Made by a program: the position numbers and the translations under genes. The notes under the pieces were generated by a model, which was not told the origin of the DNA, ran no database searches, and worked only from the letters and a program-made list of their open reading frames with translations. A DNA stretch of 63,207 nucleotides from positions 1-63,207 of the IMG/VR virus record IMGVR_UViG_3300042691_036187. The stretch is one strand, 5' to 3'. This stretch comes from a virus. This document shows positions 1-6,104 of the stretch, one piece after another. Numbering within the stretch: the stretch's first letter is position 1; each line of letters starts with the position of its first letter.

Positions 1-3
1 CAT
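1..3 (-). CDS. start codon of a gene leaving the window on the left
   Basis: An ATG on the minus strand at 3..1 is preceded by AGGAGG with five bases between. This is the same ribosome-site layout as the other small minus-strand genes here. The rest of the gene lies outside the window, so nothing can be said about its product. Confidence 0.55.
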
Positions 4-60
4 ATGTACCTCCTGTTATAGGTAGTTTATGTTCGGACCTCTATAACCACATAAACTAGC

Positions 61-78
61 GAGCTCATCCTTGAGCTC
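61..78 (-). terminator. palindromic hairpin after the 80-residue gene
   Basis: GAGCTCA and TGAGCTC are separated by TCCT, 12 bases beyond the stop codon of the gene at 90-332. There is no T-run, so it may be a processing or stability hairpin rather than a classical terminator. The same hairpin recurs at 377-394 and 921-938. Confidence 0.5.
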
Positions 79-89
79 AAGGCTTGTGC

Positions 90-332
90 CTATTTGCTGA
101 AATGCTCTGAAATTTCACTTAAGATGCGTTCTGCATCTTGACCCAGAAGGGTGTGCAGCTCTGACTTACCCTGCTCAAGAGAGTTACCATAATACACGTG
201 GCACAGACCATCAACGCGATCATCAGTGACTACTAGGTAGTTGTAGTTGTCAAGTGCATAGTCAAACACTGGAGTTATTACTACATTGTAGTCACCAAGA
301 TCTTCACTGACGTACGCTTGTTGGTGTGACAT
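90..332 (-). CDS. hypothetical small early-region protein, 80 residues
   Basis: I do not recognise this acidic 80-residue protein. It has no membrane segment or cysteine cluster; the middle is rich in aromatic residues (Tyr, Asp, Asn) and the C-terminal part looks helical. The start is set by AGGAGG six bases upstream of the ATG. It sits in its own cassette, with a repeat motif at 360-368 upstream and a hairpin at 61-78 downstream, so it is probably expressed as a single unit. Confidence 0.7.
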   Translation of the reverse strand: MSHQQAYVSEDLGDYNVVITPVFDYALDNYNYLVVTDDRVDGLCHVYYGNSLEQGKSELHTLLGQDAERILSEISEHFSK

Positions 333-376
333 GCTGACCTCCTGTTTGTTGATTACCTCTATGTTCGGAGGAGGGT

Positions 377-394
377 GAGCTCATCCTTGAGCTT
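377..394 (-). terminator. palindromic hairpin after the 72-residue gene
   Basis: GAGCTCA, loop TCCT, then TGAGCTT, 8 bases beyond the stop codon of the gene at 403-621. It is nearly identical to the hairpins at 61-78 and 921-938. Confidence 0.5.
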
Positions 395-402
395 CAGCAG
401 TG

Positions 403-621
403 CTATGCTACCTTGATTATCTTGACCTTGGTGTTGGAGTGCTGCACCTTGCGCCAGTCCCTGGTCTTAGCCCAGAGGAAGATGAGCTGTGTCCTGGTGA
501 GGACTATGACCTTGCCATCGACCATGATGCACTCCAGCTCATCCCACTGCTTATCAAGCAGCTTGGCAAAAGACTCCTCAGTGAAAGAGATGGTTGCTTC
601 ATGCTTAGATTTGAACTGCAT
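403..621 (-). CDS. hypothetical small protein, 72 residues
   Basis: The longest open frame extends to 723, but the start at 621 is preferred. There AGGGGGT precedes ATG by a few bases, and the shorter gene no longer overlaps its upstream neighbour, which ends at 647. The basic product has a mixed strand/helix composition (begins MQFKSKHEATISF, ends KVKIIKVA). No family recognised. No hairpin or motif lies between it and the gene at 647-820, so the two are probably co-transcribed. Confidence 0.65.
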   Translation of the reverse strand: MQFKSKHEATISFTEESFAKLLDKQWDELECIMVDGKVIVLTRTQLIFLWAKTRDWRKVQHSNTKVKIIKVA

Positions 622-646
622 ATCAACCCCCTGATTTGTTTTGTGA

Positions 647-820
647 TCAGTACAACACATTGAGATCTGAAGATTCAAAGACTGAAAACAGTTCCACTTC
701 TTGTTGTTCAAGTGTAGTACCAATCACCATGTCATGGTCGATTCGGTATCCAACTAACTCAACTATCTCACCAACACCTAATCCTTGTTCACCGTTTGAC
801 ACACCAAACAACTTAGTCAT
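647..820 (-). CDS. hypothetical small protein, 57 residues
   Basis: The start at 820 follows an AGGAGG site; the longer open reading frame upstream has no such site. The N-terminus is MTKLFGVSNGEQG. The protein is acidic, with Val/Glu-rich strands like a small barrel or ligand domain, but no family is recognised. The repeat motif at 847-855 lies 27 bases upstream of the start. Confidence 0.65.
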   Translation of the reverse strand: MTKLFGVSNGEQGLGVGEIVELVGYRIDHDMVIGTTLEQQEVELFSVFESSDLNVLY

Positions 821-862
821 ATGAACCTCCTGATGTTGACTATCTCTAGGTTTGGAAGAGAA

Positions 863-881
863 GGGACTCACTGCGAGTCCC
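863..881 (-). terminator. GGGACTC/GAGTCCC hairpin in a possible remnant cassette
   Basis: A 7-base stem at 863-869 and 875-881 with a five-base loop. It lies between two near-identical motif copies (847-855 and 902-910) with no gene between them. The order motif, short spacer, hairpin, motif looks like a cassette whose gene was lost. On the minus strand only an 8-codon frame is present. Confidence 0.45.
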
Positions 882-920
882 AAAAGGAGGACATGGGTCT
901 CTAGGTTTGGAAGAGAGGGT

Positions 921-938
921 GAGCTCATCCTTGAGCTC
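921..938 (-). terminator. palindromic hairpin after the 86-residue gene
   Basis: GAGCTCA, TCCT, TGAGCTC, starting eight bases beyond the stop codon at 946. Same sequence as the hairpin at 61-78. Confidence 0.5.
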
Positions 939-945
939 AGATATC

Positions 946-1206
946 TTAGGCTGATGCTTCCAGGTCAGCCAGCTTCTCATTAGCAATCTCAAGGAGGTAG
1001 GCAGACAGCTTCAGCAGCTGCTCATCACTCATGGAGTCAATCAGTGAGTTCCTTGCAGTATCATTCACACCTTCAGACTCCTCATAGATTTGGGAACACT
1101 CAGCCTCAGGCACTTCCCTTATAACAGAGAGCACAAACACATGGGCACCAGGTGCAGAGTCATGGCTGTCAAGGAACTCTTTGATTTGGTTCTTCAGGAT
1201 GTCCAT
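946..1206 (-). CDS. hypothetical acidic helical protein, 86 residues
   Basis: Translation is taken from ATG 1206 because GAGGAGG lies just upstream; the longer frame to 1221 would include the ribosome site as codons. The product (MDILKNQIKEFLDSHDS...) is acidic and predicted largely helical, without membrane segments. Repeat motifs lie at 1236-1244 and 1284-1292 upstream, and a palindromic hairpin follows the stop. No family recognised. Confidence 0.7.
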   Translation of the reverse strand: MDILKNQIKEFLDSHDSAPGAHVFVLSVIREVPEAECSQIYEESEGVNDTARNSLIDSMSDEQLLKLSAYLLEIANEKLADLEASA

Positions 1207-1316
1207 GGTAAACCTCCTCATTGGTTGACAATTATTAGGTTTGGATTTTCACTTTCAGATCATCATCAACTTACAAATACTTATAGTTTCGGAAGTGGGC
1301 CCGGAGCGTAGCAGTG

Positions 1317-1360
1317 TCGGTGCACTTCGGGGGTGCACCGAGGAGCTCGTCCGTGAGCTC
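1317..1360 (-). terminator. tandem hairpins after the 167-residue gene
   Basis: Two hairpins in a row: CGGTGCAC (1318-1325) pairs with GTGCACCG (1333-1340), and GAGCTC (1343-1348) pairs with GAGCTC (1355-1360). They end the transcription unit of the gene at 1371-1874. The second resembles the GAGCTC hairpins at 61, 377 and 921. Confidence 0.55.
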
Positions 1361-1370
1361 GGTGGGAGGA

Positions 1371-1874
1371 TCAGGCTAGATCGCGGAGGTATTCGGGAAG
1401 GTTCTCGGTGTTGATCTCGACGGTCGAGGTCTTGGTGGCGCCGATCTCAGCCAGGCGCTGCGCGATCGCCTCGTCGACCCGAGCGATGCCGTCAGCGTTG
1501 CCGAGCTGCTCGAGGTGCTTGCGGAGCGCGCGCATCTCCTTGATCTGCGGATCACCAGATCCAGCTCTTGACCCTGGGTTCTTGGTCTCGTACTTGACGC
1601 CACCGTTCAGCTCCTTGGATTTGTTGAACCAGTTCGTCACCATGCCGACCACGTACTTGCCCGTCAGGGCTTCGGCGGACTCGCCGTACTTGGCCTTGGC
1701 GGCATCACCCAGCTCAACCGCACCCTCGAGCATCAGCTCAGCGATCTTGGCAGCGATCGCTTGCTTGTCGGCTTTGGTCGCGTACTCTTTCACGTCGCCG
1801 CCTTCGATGAAGCGCTCGCCGAAGTGGGCTTTGGTGACTTGGACGACTGCTGCGTGTTGGCTTAGCTTGCTCAT
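1371..1874 (-). CDS. hypothetical protein, 167 residues, GC-rich gene
   Basis: The start ATG at 1874 is preceded by AGGGGG. The alanine-rich, helical protein (MSKLSQHAAVVQVTKAHFGE...) has charged helices at residues 30-70, a Gly/Ser/Asp-rich loop near 105-110 and a helical C-terminal third. No catalytic motif, membrane segment or known family is visible. Codons strongly favour G/C in third position, unlike the AT-rich late genes. This could reflect recent acquisition or translational selection for high early expression. Motif copies at 1907-1915 and 1957-1965 lie upstream. Confidence 0.75.
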   Translation of the reverse strand: MSKLSQHAAVVQVTKAHFGERFIEGGDVKEYATKADKQAIAAKIAELMLEGAVELGDAAKAKYGESAEALTGKYVVGMVTNWFNKSKELNGGVKYETKNPGSRAGSGDPQIKEMRALRKHLEQLGNADGIARVDEAIAQRLAEIGATKTSTVEINTENLPEYLRDLA

Positions 1875-1951
1875 TTGAAACCCCCTGATTTGTTGTTGTT
1901 AGGCACTCGTTTCGGATCGCACTCGCTTACTTATCTCAAACCTTACACCTA

Positions 1952-2038
1952 TCACTTAGCTTCGGACCGTCCAGCATAGCCGAGGAGAAGGTTGCAGACT
2001 ACCATCGTGCAGATAACCAGGATAATCTCGGTGATCAT
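1952..2038 (-). CDS. small single-span membrane protein, 28 residues
   Basis: ATG at 2038 is preceded by GAGGGAG with six bases between. The short product has an acidic N-terminus (MITE), an uninterrupted hydrophobic stretch of about 18 residues rich in Ile, Leu and Val with two Cys, and a charged tail (GRSEAK). This suggests a one-pass membrane micropeptide. A motif copy (2053-2061) lies immediately upstream and another is embedded in the 3' end of the frame. Short length limits certainty. Confidence 0.45.
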   Translation of the reverse strand: MITEIILVICTMVVCNLLLGYAGRSEAK

Positions 2039-2331
2039 TGCTTACTCCCTCGTGGTTTCGGTGGTTGGGCAACCGTATCTCGTAGGTAGGGTCTAGTAGG
2101 ATCGGTGCCCAGAGGATACCCGCTAGCCTCAGCTTACAGGGAACCCCTAGTTTCGGAGGGCTCCCACGCTGCGCAAACAATCTATAATAGTGGAACATCC
2201 CAGACACACGCCGCCCCACATCGGTTCACGGTTTACAAACTGTGGACACCACGCACAACACACGTGCTATAAAAGGGCCCCCGGGCTATACCCACCCGCT
2301 GGCCTTTCCCATATAGGCAAGGGATCCCTTA
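2039..2331 (-). other. non-coding, structure-rich spacer
   Basis: No convincing gene. It holds two motif copies (2053-2061 and 2148-2156), a CCCT/AGGG stem around the second, a GCAC/GTGC inverted repeat near 2258-2272 and a GGGCCC-rich stretch near 2276-2286. It looks like a regulatory or transcript-end region rather than coding DNA. A plus-strand frame at 2190-2381 has no ribosome site and a biased composition. Confidence 0.4.
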
Positions 2332-2466
2332 CTAGGGACGCGACCCAACGTCTACATCCGCATATTTGTTCATCCATCTAATAAGCGGACTAAACTTCGT
2401 ACCAGCGATCCGGGCCCTCACCGCGGATATAACGAACCGTGTCACTATCGATCCAGACTTACTCAT
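2332..2466 (-). CDS. small basic protein, 44 residues
   Basis: ATG at 2466 is preceded by GGAG with six bases between. The product starts MSKSGSIVTRFVISAV, is basic in its first half and could form one amphipathic or weakly membrane-inserting helix (residues 7-25), then has a short acidic tail. A palindrome (AAGGGATCCCTT) follows the stop. No homologous family recognised; called from ribosome site, composition and position in the minus-strand gene chain. Confidence 0.4.
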   Translation of the reverse strand: MSKSGSIVTRFVISAVRARIAGTKFSPLIRWMNKYADVDVGSRP

Positions 2467-2612
2467 ACACCACTCCTATCAAAGGACATCGGCGAACCCA
2501 TGCGTTAAAAGCGCTCTTTCACGGCGACCAAGCGCGCGGACCCGCACCAACGTCGATGTAAACCTATGCAAACACCAGTAATCGTCTTGTCTCACGCTTT
2601 CTCCAGCCGCGA

Positions 2613-2786
2613 TCAATAAAGGACGCGCTTTTGACGCCGATTCTTACGCGCTCTAATCGCATAGATCATGCTAGAGCTCCAGTTGCTGATCATGCCCCAG
2701 GGACCAATGCGCAGTATCATCAGCGTCATGCTGAAGCCGATAGCGATCGATGCTGTGCTTCGTTTAGGGTTGGTGGTCATCGTCAT
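2613..2786 (-). CDS. small membrane protein, 57 residues
   Basis: The start at 2786 follows GGAGAA by four bases and lies inside the 3' end of the preceding gene (stop at 2764), a usual coupled arrangement. The product has a polar N-terminus, a hydrophobic segment from about residue 12 to 44 broken by Gly-Pro-Trp-Gly (one long or two short spans), and a strongly basic tail (IRARKNRRQKR). Near an endolysin, a small protein with a hydrophobic core and basic tail could be a holin, but that is inference from context. Confidence 0.55.
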   Translation of the reverse strand: MTMTTNPKRSTASIAIGFSMTLMILRIGPWGMISNWSSSMIYAIRARKNRRQKRVLY

Positions 2787-2976
2787 TCGATTCTCCGAGC
2801 ACCATGCGATCCATGAGATCCACCATGTCGCGCATCGTAGCACCGTTGTGGGGTTGAAACTTAGCGATACGAAGGGTTCGTGTCACCATTATGAAACGCC
2901 GAAGCGACCAAAAGGGTCCAGTGCCATCATCAAACTTATTATGGATGCGCTTCCACGCGCCAATAACATCCATCAT
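2764..2976 (-). CDS. hypothetical protein, 70 residues
   Basis: It starts one base after the stop codon of the HNH gene (stop 2978-2980), with AGGA nine bases upstream, and overlaps the next membrane-protein gene at its 3' end. The product (MMDVIGAWKRIHNKFDD...) is soluble, has a Trp/Phe-rich first half and an acidic C-terminus ending NDDDHQP. Family not recognised. The tight spacing shows it is part of a three-gene unit with 2978-3586 and 2613-2786. Confidence 0.6.
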   Translation of the reverse strand: MMDVIGAWKRIHNKFDDGTGPFWSLRRFIMVTRTLRIAKFQPHNGATMRDMVDLMDRMVLGESNDDDHQP

Positions 2977-2977
2977 G

Positions 2978-3586
2978 TTAAGTAGTCCTAACTTTAACAA
3001 GCAAATATTCTTCTATGTCTTTTTTAAGTATATCGAGTGTTTCAGGATTTGGATCTGATTTGTAGATAAGAGCTATTTCTCGAAGAAGACCAGGAACGCC
3101 AAGTGCTCGCCGTTCATCGCCGGCTTCATAACCGAGTATTTTGGCCGGCAACTTTACGACGGGTACGTCGTTTATCTTGGCCGTCATGGTTCGGTTGGCA
3201 TCGGCGATGCGCGCGAGCTGAACATCGTTCAGGGGCATGATGGATTCTTGCTTGTGGCGGTTGCACGTGGTACACAGCGGAACCCCGTTGTTTATGAACA
3301 TGCCCAGTTCTCGGTCGCGCAGCACCAGGTTTCCGCCGTGTGACTTTGGTATCCAGAAATGGTCCAGCTCGACGCCGTCGCGGTCTTCCCCGCAGAGAGC
3401 ACACCGGCAGTCGTAGATGCGCATCAGGGTCGGCCACCATTTTGTCTTGTAGAGTCTTTCGTCGGAGTTGCTGCGGGAATAGTCGCGCCGCTCGATCTCG
3501 TAGCGGTTGGGGTCGGTGGATGGAAGCGACTGGGATAGGGTGATCAAGTTTAGCTGGCGTTTAGTTTGTAAACTAAGTCGTGGCAC
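2978..3586 (-). CDS. HNH endonuclease
   Basis: The zinc-bound HNH core is clear. A first Cys pair (CALCG, about residues 62-66), then the catalytic stretch LDHFWIPKSHGGN with His, and a second pair CTTCNRHK give the Cys4/HNH fold known from phage homing and packaging-associated nucleases. About 60 residues precede and 90 follow the core. The best start is GTG at 3586; no strong ribosome site is visible. It lies between the endolysin and two small genes, not next to terminase genes, so a free-standing homing or accessory nuclease is more likely than a terminase partner. Confidence 0.8.
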   Translation of the reverse strand: MPRLSLQTKRQLNLITLSQSLPSTDPNRYEIERRDYSRSNSDERLYKTKWWPTLMRIYDCRCALCGEDRDGVELDHFWIPKSHGGNLVLRDRELGMFINNGVPLCTTCNRHKQESIMPLNDVQLARIADANRTMTAKINDVPVVKLPAKILGYEAGDERRALGVPGLLREIALIYKSDPNPETLDILKKDIEEYLLVKVRTT

Positions 3587-3631
3587 TTTAAATACTTAAA
3601 ATTATTAGGTTAAAATTAAAACTAAAAACCG

Positions 3632-3654
3632 AAAAAACCCGCGGTCAAACGGGG
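3632..3654 (-). terminator. intrinsic terminator after the endolysin gene
   Basis: On the minus strand CCCCG (3654-3650) pairs with CGGGT's CGGG (41-38 of the 3600s) around an eight-base loop, followed by a run of T. It overlaps the endolysin stop codon. This separates the endolysin transcript from the HNH gene. Confidence 0.65.
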
Positions 3655-4190
3655 GTGAGAAAGAGCCTTCTTTCGGCCTCGCGCCGGCGAACGAGCCCCG
3701 GCAGCTCTTTTCCCTGGGCCTTTGTCCACTTGAGAAATTCGTCCGCAGCTTTCGTGAAGGCGGACTGGTTTACCAGCCGAAGAAGCGTTGAGTTTTTGAG
3801 GTTGCCGGTTCCGACGTTGTAGGCAAAACTAACTAGTGCAGCAAACTGGTTGTCGTTGACTTCCACCTTAAGAAGGTTAGACACGGCGTCGCAGAACAAA
3901 GCTAGGTCTTCAGATTTTCTCTGGTCAGCTTGCGCTTGCGTCCACGTGGTGCCTGGACCGATCGGCGTAGGTTTTCCTTGACCGTCTAGGTTGAAGGTGT
4001 CTAGACCTGTAGATCCCCAACCCACAGTCCAAGGTTCACCGGACAGCTTTTCCCACCCAGACTTCCTGGCGTTCGCTGACTTTCTTAGCTCAAAAGCCAT
4101 AGGAGAGGCAGGATCAGGGTACGCTTTTAGTTGGCACCCTTCGAACGACTTTATTAATGTTAGCCCGTTGCTGTTTATCTGCCTTCGCAT
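3645..4190 (-). CDS. endolysin, glycoside hydrolase family 24 muramidase
   Basis: The product cleaves the glycan backbone of peptidoglycan at lysis. The conserved N-terminal EGC..LKAYPD holds the catalytic Glu (about residue 17) and the Asp that follows; TVGWGSTG supplies the Thr region. An insertion of about 25 residues separates them compared with the usual T4/P22-type enzymes. DNQFAALVSFAYNVG and GLVRRREAERRLF are the standard family 24 helices. At 181 residues it has a typical length. No signal peptide, so it should need a holin. A 63-residue frame overlaps its start. Confidence 0.9.
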   Translation of the reverse strand: MRRQINSNGLTLIKSFEGCQLKAYPDPASPMAFELRKSANARKSGWEKLSGEPWTVGWGSTGLDTFNLDGQGKPTPIGPGTTWTQAQADQRKSEDLALFCDAVSNLLKVEVNDNQFAALVSFAYNVGTGNLKNSTLLRLVNQSAFTKAADEFLKWTKAQGKELPGLVRRREAERRLFLTPV

Positions 4191-4305
4191 GGGTCATGTA
4201 CCTCATTGTTTCGTAGGCTGCCTCTCGAGTAGCAACGCGCATGCGATGAAGACTAAAGATAAAGTATATCGTGTTTGATGTGCTTATGTCGTACAAGCTA
4301 TTCAT
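4114..4305 (-). CDS. possible nested/overlapping small protein, 63 residues
   Basis: The ATG at 4305 overlaps the end of the upstream gene by eight bases (stop at 4298), a coupled arrangement, and the frame runs 77 bases into the endolysin start. The product has a short hydrophobic stretch (YFIFSL) and then a basic amphipathic region (REAAYETMRY, HAKADKQQRANINK). It could be a small lysis accessory protein, or an open frame without function. No family recognised. Confidence 0.35.
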   Translation of the reverse strand: MNSLYDISTSNTIYFIFSLHRMRVATREAAYETMRYMTHAKADKQQRANINKVVRRVPTKSVP

Positions 4306-4579
4306 CCACTTCTTTCTCTGCATCTTTTATTGCACTCTCTATCGCGAGCTCGATAAGTACAGACTGTGCAGCCTTTTTATACCTGCTCTTTATGTCCTGG
4401 AAATCAGGAGCAGCTATGGCTTCAAAGCAGCTCAGCCACCCGTTTCCGTCAGGTCGCTTCTTGATTTTTGCAAGGGGACACACGGAGCATGGATCGCTTG
4501 GTGTAACTAAAAGTTCACACTCACCGGTGTCGGCGATCTTCTGAAGTATCTCAATGGAGTCTTTGTCTTTGGCCACCAC
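4298..4579 (-). CDS. hypothetical cysteine-containing protein, 93 residues
   Basis: Start is GTG at 4579, preceded by GGAAG; no ATG is available. The central part has four Cys (CELL, CSVC, SC) in a pattern that could bind metal, followed by a helical C-terminus rich in Lys, Glu and Ala (AQSVLIELAIESAIKDAEKE). Its promoter must lie in the short gap to the divergent late genes at 4621. Function unknown. Confidence 0.6.
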   Translation of the reverse strand: MVAKDKDSIEILQKIADTGECELLVTPSDPCSVCPLAKIKKRPDGNGWLSCFEAIAAPDFQDIKSRYKKAAQSVLIELAIESAIKDAEKEVDE

Positions 4580-4589
4580 TTTCTTCCAG

Positions 4590-4595
4590 TATAAT
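4590..4595 (+). promoter_or_regulatory. TATAAT box before the late plus-strand genes
   Basis: TATAAT within CCAGTATAATTTAC, 26 bases before ATG 4621, in the gap between divergent units. The -35 region is poor. The same GTATAAT context recurs before other late units. Confidence 0.5.
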
Positions 4596-4620
4596 TTACT
4601 AGAGACCTTAGGAGTATTCT

Positions 4621-5439
4621 ATGACAGAGAAGATGTCAAAACCAAACCACGTGTTCACGCCGGGACCGACGTCTACTCCGCCTTTCTTTCCGCCGACGCT
4701 CCCAGATCCCTCTATGTACAAGCAAAACTTCGACCAGCTTTTAGTGGCTCGAGGTATTCGCTTCAGACATTACAAGAGCTTACCGTGCCCGAACATCAAA
4801 GTTCTAGACAACAACTCGCATGATCCTACATGCGAGCAGTGTGACGGCTCTGGGATCATTTATTACGAACCCAAAGAAATCACCGGGATCATGACCTCAA
4901 ACTCTGTAGAAAAGCAGTTTGAATACCAGGGCGCTTGGGAAATTGGAAGCGCGATGGTGACGATGCCATCTGAGTATAGTGATGGCGAGCAGGCAGACTT
5001 CACACTCTATGATAAGCTAGAGGTGTTGGACTATACTGTTAGGCTCTGGGAGCTTAAGGAATATGAACCTAGACCTGACAACCTTCAACAGCTCAGATAC
5101 CCTATCGAAAAGGTTGGGTATTTGATTACTGCAACAGACAGCGAAGTTATAGAGTTCGTGCAGGGGGTTGATTTTTCAGTGGAAGACGGACAGATCAAAT
5201 GGGTCACTGGAAAAACCCCCAACTACGACAACATCAGCGATATGGGGCAGACATACTCAGTTTCCTACTGGGCACATCCAGTTTACATCGTCCTCCAGCC
5301 GATGCGGGAGCTGCGCGTTACCCAACAAATGATGCCAGATGGTACAAAGATGTCAGTGCGGCTTCCGCAGCAACTAATTATAAAGAGAGACTTTTTGGTT
5401 AATAAGCCAGAGAAACTTGCAGCAGGTATCGGTAGTTAA
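4621..5439 (+). CDS. putative head-tail connector / virion structural protein
   Basis: A 272-residue protein with a Pro-rich N-terminus (residues 10-32), a Cys motif near 55-76 (PCPN...CEQCDGSG) that may bind zinc or form a tight turn, then a long beta-rich region. It is the first gene of the plus-strand late block, after a TATAAT box and a GGAG site. Position ahead of neck-like genes and the sheath suggests a connector or head-completion protein. No sequence family is firmly recognised; the structural role is inferred from synteny. Confidence 0.55.
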   Translation: MTEKMSKPNHVFTPGPTSTPPFFPPTLPDPSMYKQNFDQLLVARGIRFRHYKSLPCPNIKVLDNNSHDPTCEQCDGSGIIYYEPKEITGIMTSNSVEKQFEYQGAWEIGSAMVTMPSEYSDGEQADFTLYDKLEVLDYTVRLWELKEYEPRPDNLQQLRYPIEKVGYLITATDSEVIEFVQGVDFSVEDGQIKWVTGKTPNYDNISDMGQTYSVSYWAHPVYIVLQPMRELRVTQQMMPDGTKMSVRLPQQLIIKRDFLVNKPEKLAAGIGS

Positions 5440-5453
5440 GTTTTAGTCTGTTA

Positions 5454-5459
5454 TATAAT
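5454..5459 (+). promoter_or_regulatory. TATAAT box before the free-standing HNH gene
   Basis: TATAAT 21 bases before the ATG at 5481 in a 41-base gap. A private promoter fits the HNH gene being a mobile insertion in the late operon. Confidence 0.5.
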
Positions 5460-5480
5460 GACCCTAAGAGGTTGTGGTTT

Positions 5481-6104
5481 ATGCCAGTGTTCATTTATAA
5501 GAAAAATATAAAATGCTATAAATGTTCATGTGCAACATGTGGCGCCGATAGAGGGTTTCAACCAATTAGAAATATCGATGCTAAATGTGTAAACTGCAGC
5601 AATAAGAGTCGTAAAACTAAAAGCGAAGCCTTTAAGGCTAAAATGTCCCTCATTATGAAGGGCAACAAAAACGGATCAAAGCCTGAATCTAAGAAATTAA
5701 ACCAAGAACAGCTGAAGTTAAGAAAATCAAATTACAACAAAAAAGCATCAATACGAACAAGAGACAGATACTACAAAGATATCGAATTTAGGTTAAGATG
5801 CGTACTTCGCGCTAGATTAAATGTCGCAATACGAAACAATGCTAAAACTGGTTCTGCGGTAAAACAACTTGGGTGCTCAATAACTAAGTTTAAAGAATAC
5901 ATGGAATCTAAATTTCAACCAGGAATGGAGTGGGATAATTGGTCGACCAAAGGTTGGCATATCGATCACATCGTTCCCTTGTCTTCGTTTAATTTAAGCG
6001 ATCCTGAGCAACTAGCTAAAGCTTGTCATTACGCCAATCTGCAGCCCCTATGGGCAAAAGAAAATATTAGTAAAGGAGGCGCTAATGCCAGCATGGGCCT
6101 CTAA
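5481..6104 (+). CDS. HNH homing endonuclease
   Basis: The ATG at 5481 (AAGAGG nine bases upstream) is preferred over the TTG at 5472. The 207-residue basic protein has an N-terminal Cys cluster (CYKCSCATCG, CVNC) that looks like a zinc ribbon, a Lys/Arg/Asn-rich DNA-binding middle, and a C-terminal HNH core: GWHIDHIVPLSSF and NLQPLWAKENISKG. This is a common phage mobile-nuclease subtype. It lies between structural genes, overlaps the next gene by 20 bases and has its own TATAAT box, as expected for an intron-free homing insertion. Confidence 0.85.
   Translation: MPVFIYKKNIKCYKCSCATCGADRGFQPIRNIDAKCVNCSNKSRKTKSEAFKAKMSLIMKGNKNGSKPESKKLNQEQLKLRKSNYNKKASIRTRDRYYKDIEFRLRCVLRARLNVAIRNNAKTGSAVKQLGCSITKFKEYMESKFQPGMEWDNWSTKGWHIDHIVPLSSFNLSDPEQLAKACHYANLQPLWAKENISKGGANASMGL

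Larger units (their letters stand above)
28..2156 (-). repeat. ten copies of a 9-base intergenic motif (plus-strand form TAGTTTCGG / TAGGTTTGG / TATGTTCGG)
   Basis: Copies lie at 28-36, 360-368, 847-855, 902-910, 1236-1244, 1284-1292, 1907-1915, 1957-1965, 2053-2061 and 2148-2156. On the coding (minus) strand the core reads CCRAAMMTA. Five copies sit 25-33 bases upstream of a small-gene start, between the preceding hairpin and the AGGAGG site. In several copies the flanks are complementary but differ from copy to copy: CCTC/GAGG (360), TCTCT/AGAGA (847 and 902), ACTT/AAGT (1284), CCCT/AGGG (2148). This suggests a stem-loop with a conserved loop. It could be an early phage promoter, an operator, or an RNA-binding or processing site. 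Confidence 0.7.

Noticed and set aside
400-824. Plus-strand frames opposite the small early genes
   Set aside because: Shadows of the minus-strand genes, which have AGGAGG or AGGGGG sites.
863-898. 8-codon minus-strand frame and plus-strand AGGAGGACATG
   Set aside because: Frames are only 3-8 codons long; more likely a chance product of the hairpin region.
1408-1878. 156-residue plus-strand frame
   Set aside because: Antisense to the GC-rich gene at 1371-1874, which has a proper ribosome site and codon pattern; the frame is open because of GC bias.
2200-2330. Possible tRNA in the structured spacer
   Set aside because: No GGTTCRA T-loop with matching arms and no CCA-ready acceptor stem on either strand.
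2190-2581. Two plus-strand frames (2190-2381 and 2366-2581)
   Set aside because: No ribosome site, His/Pro/Arg-rich composition, and the second is antisense to the better supported 44-residue frame.
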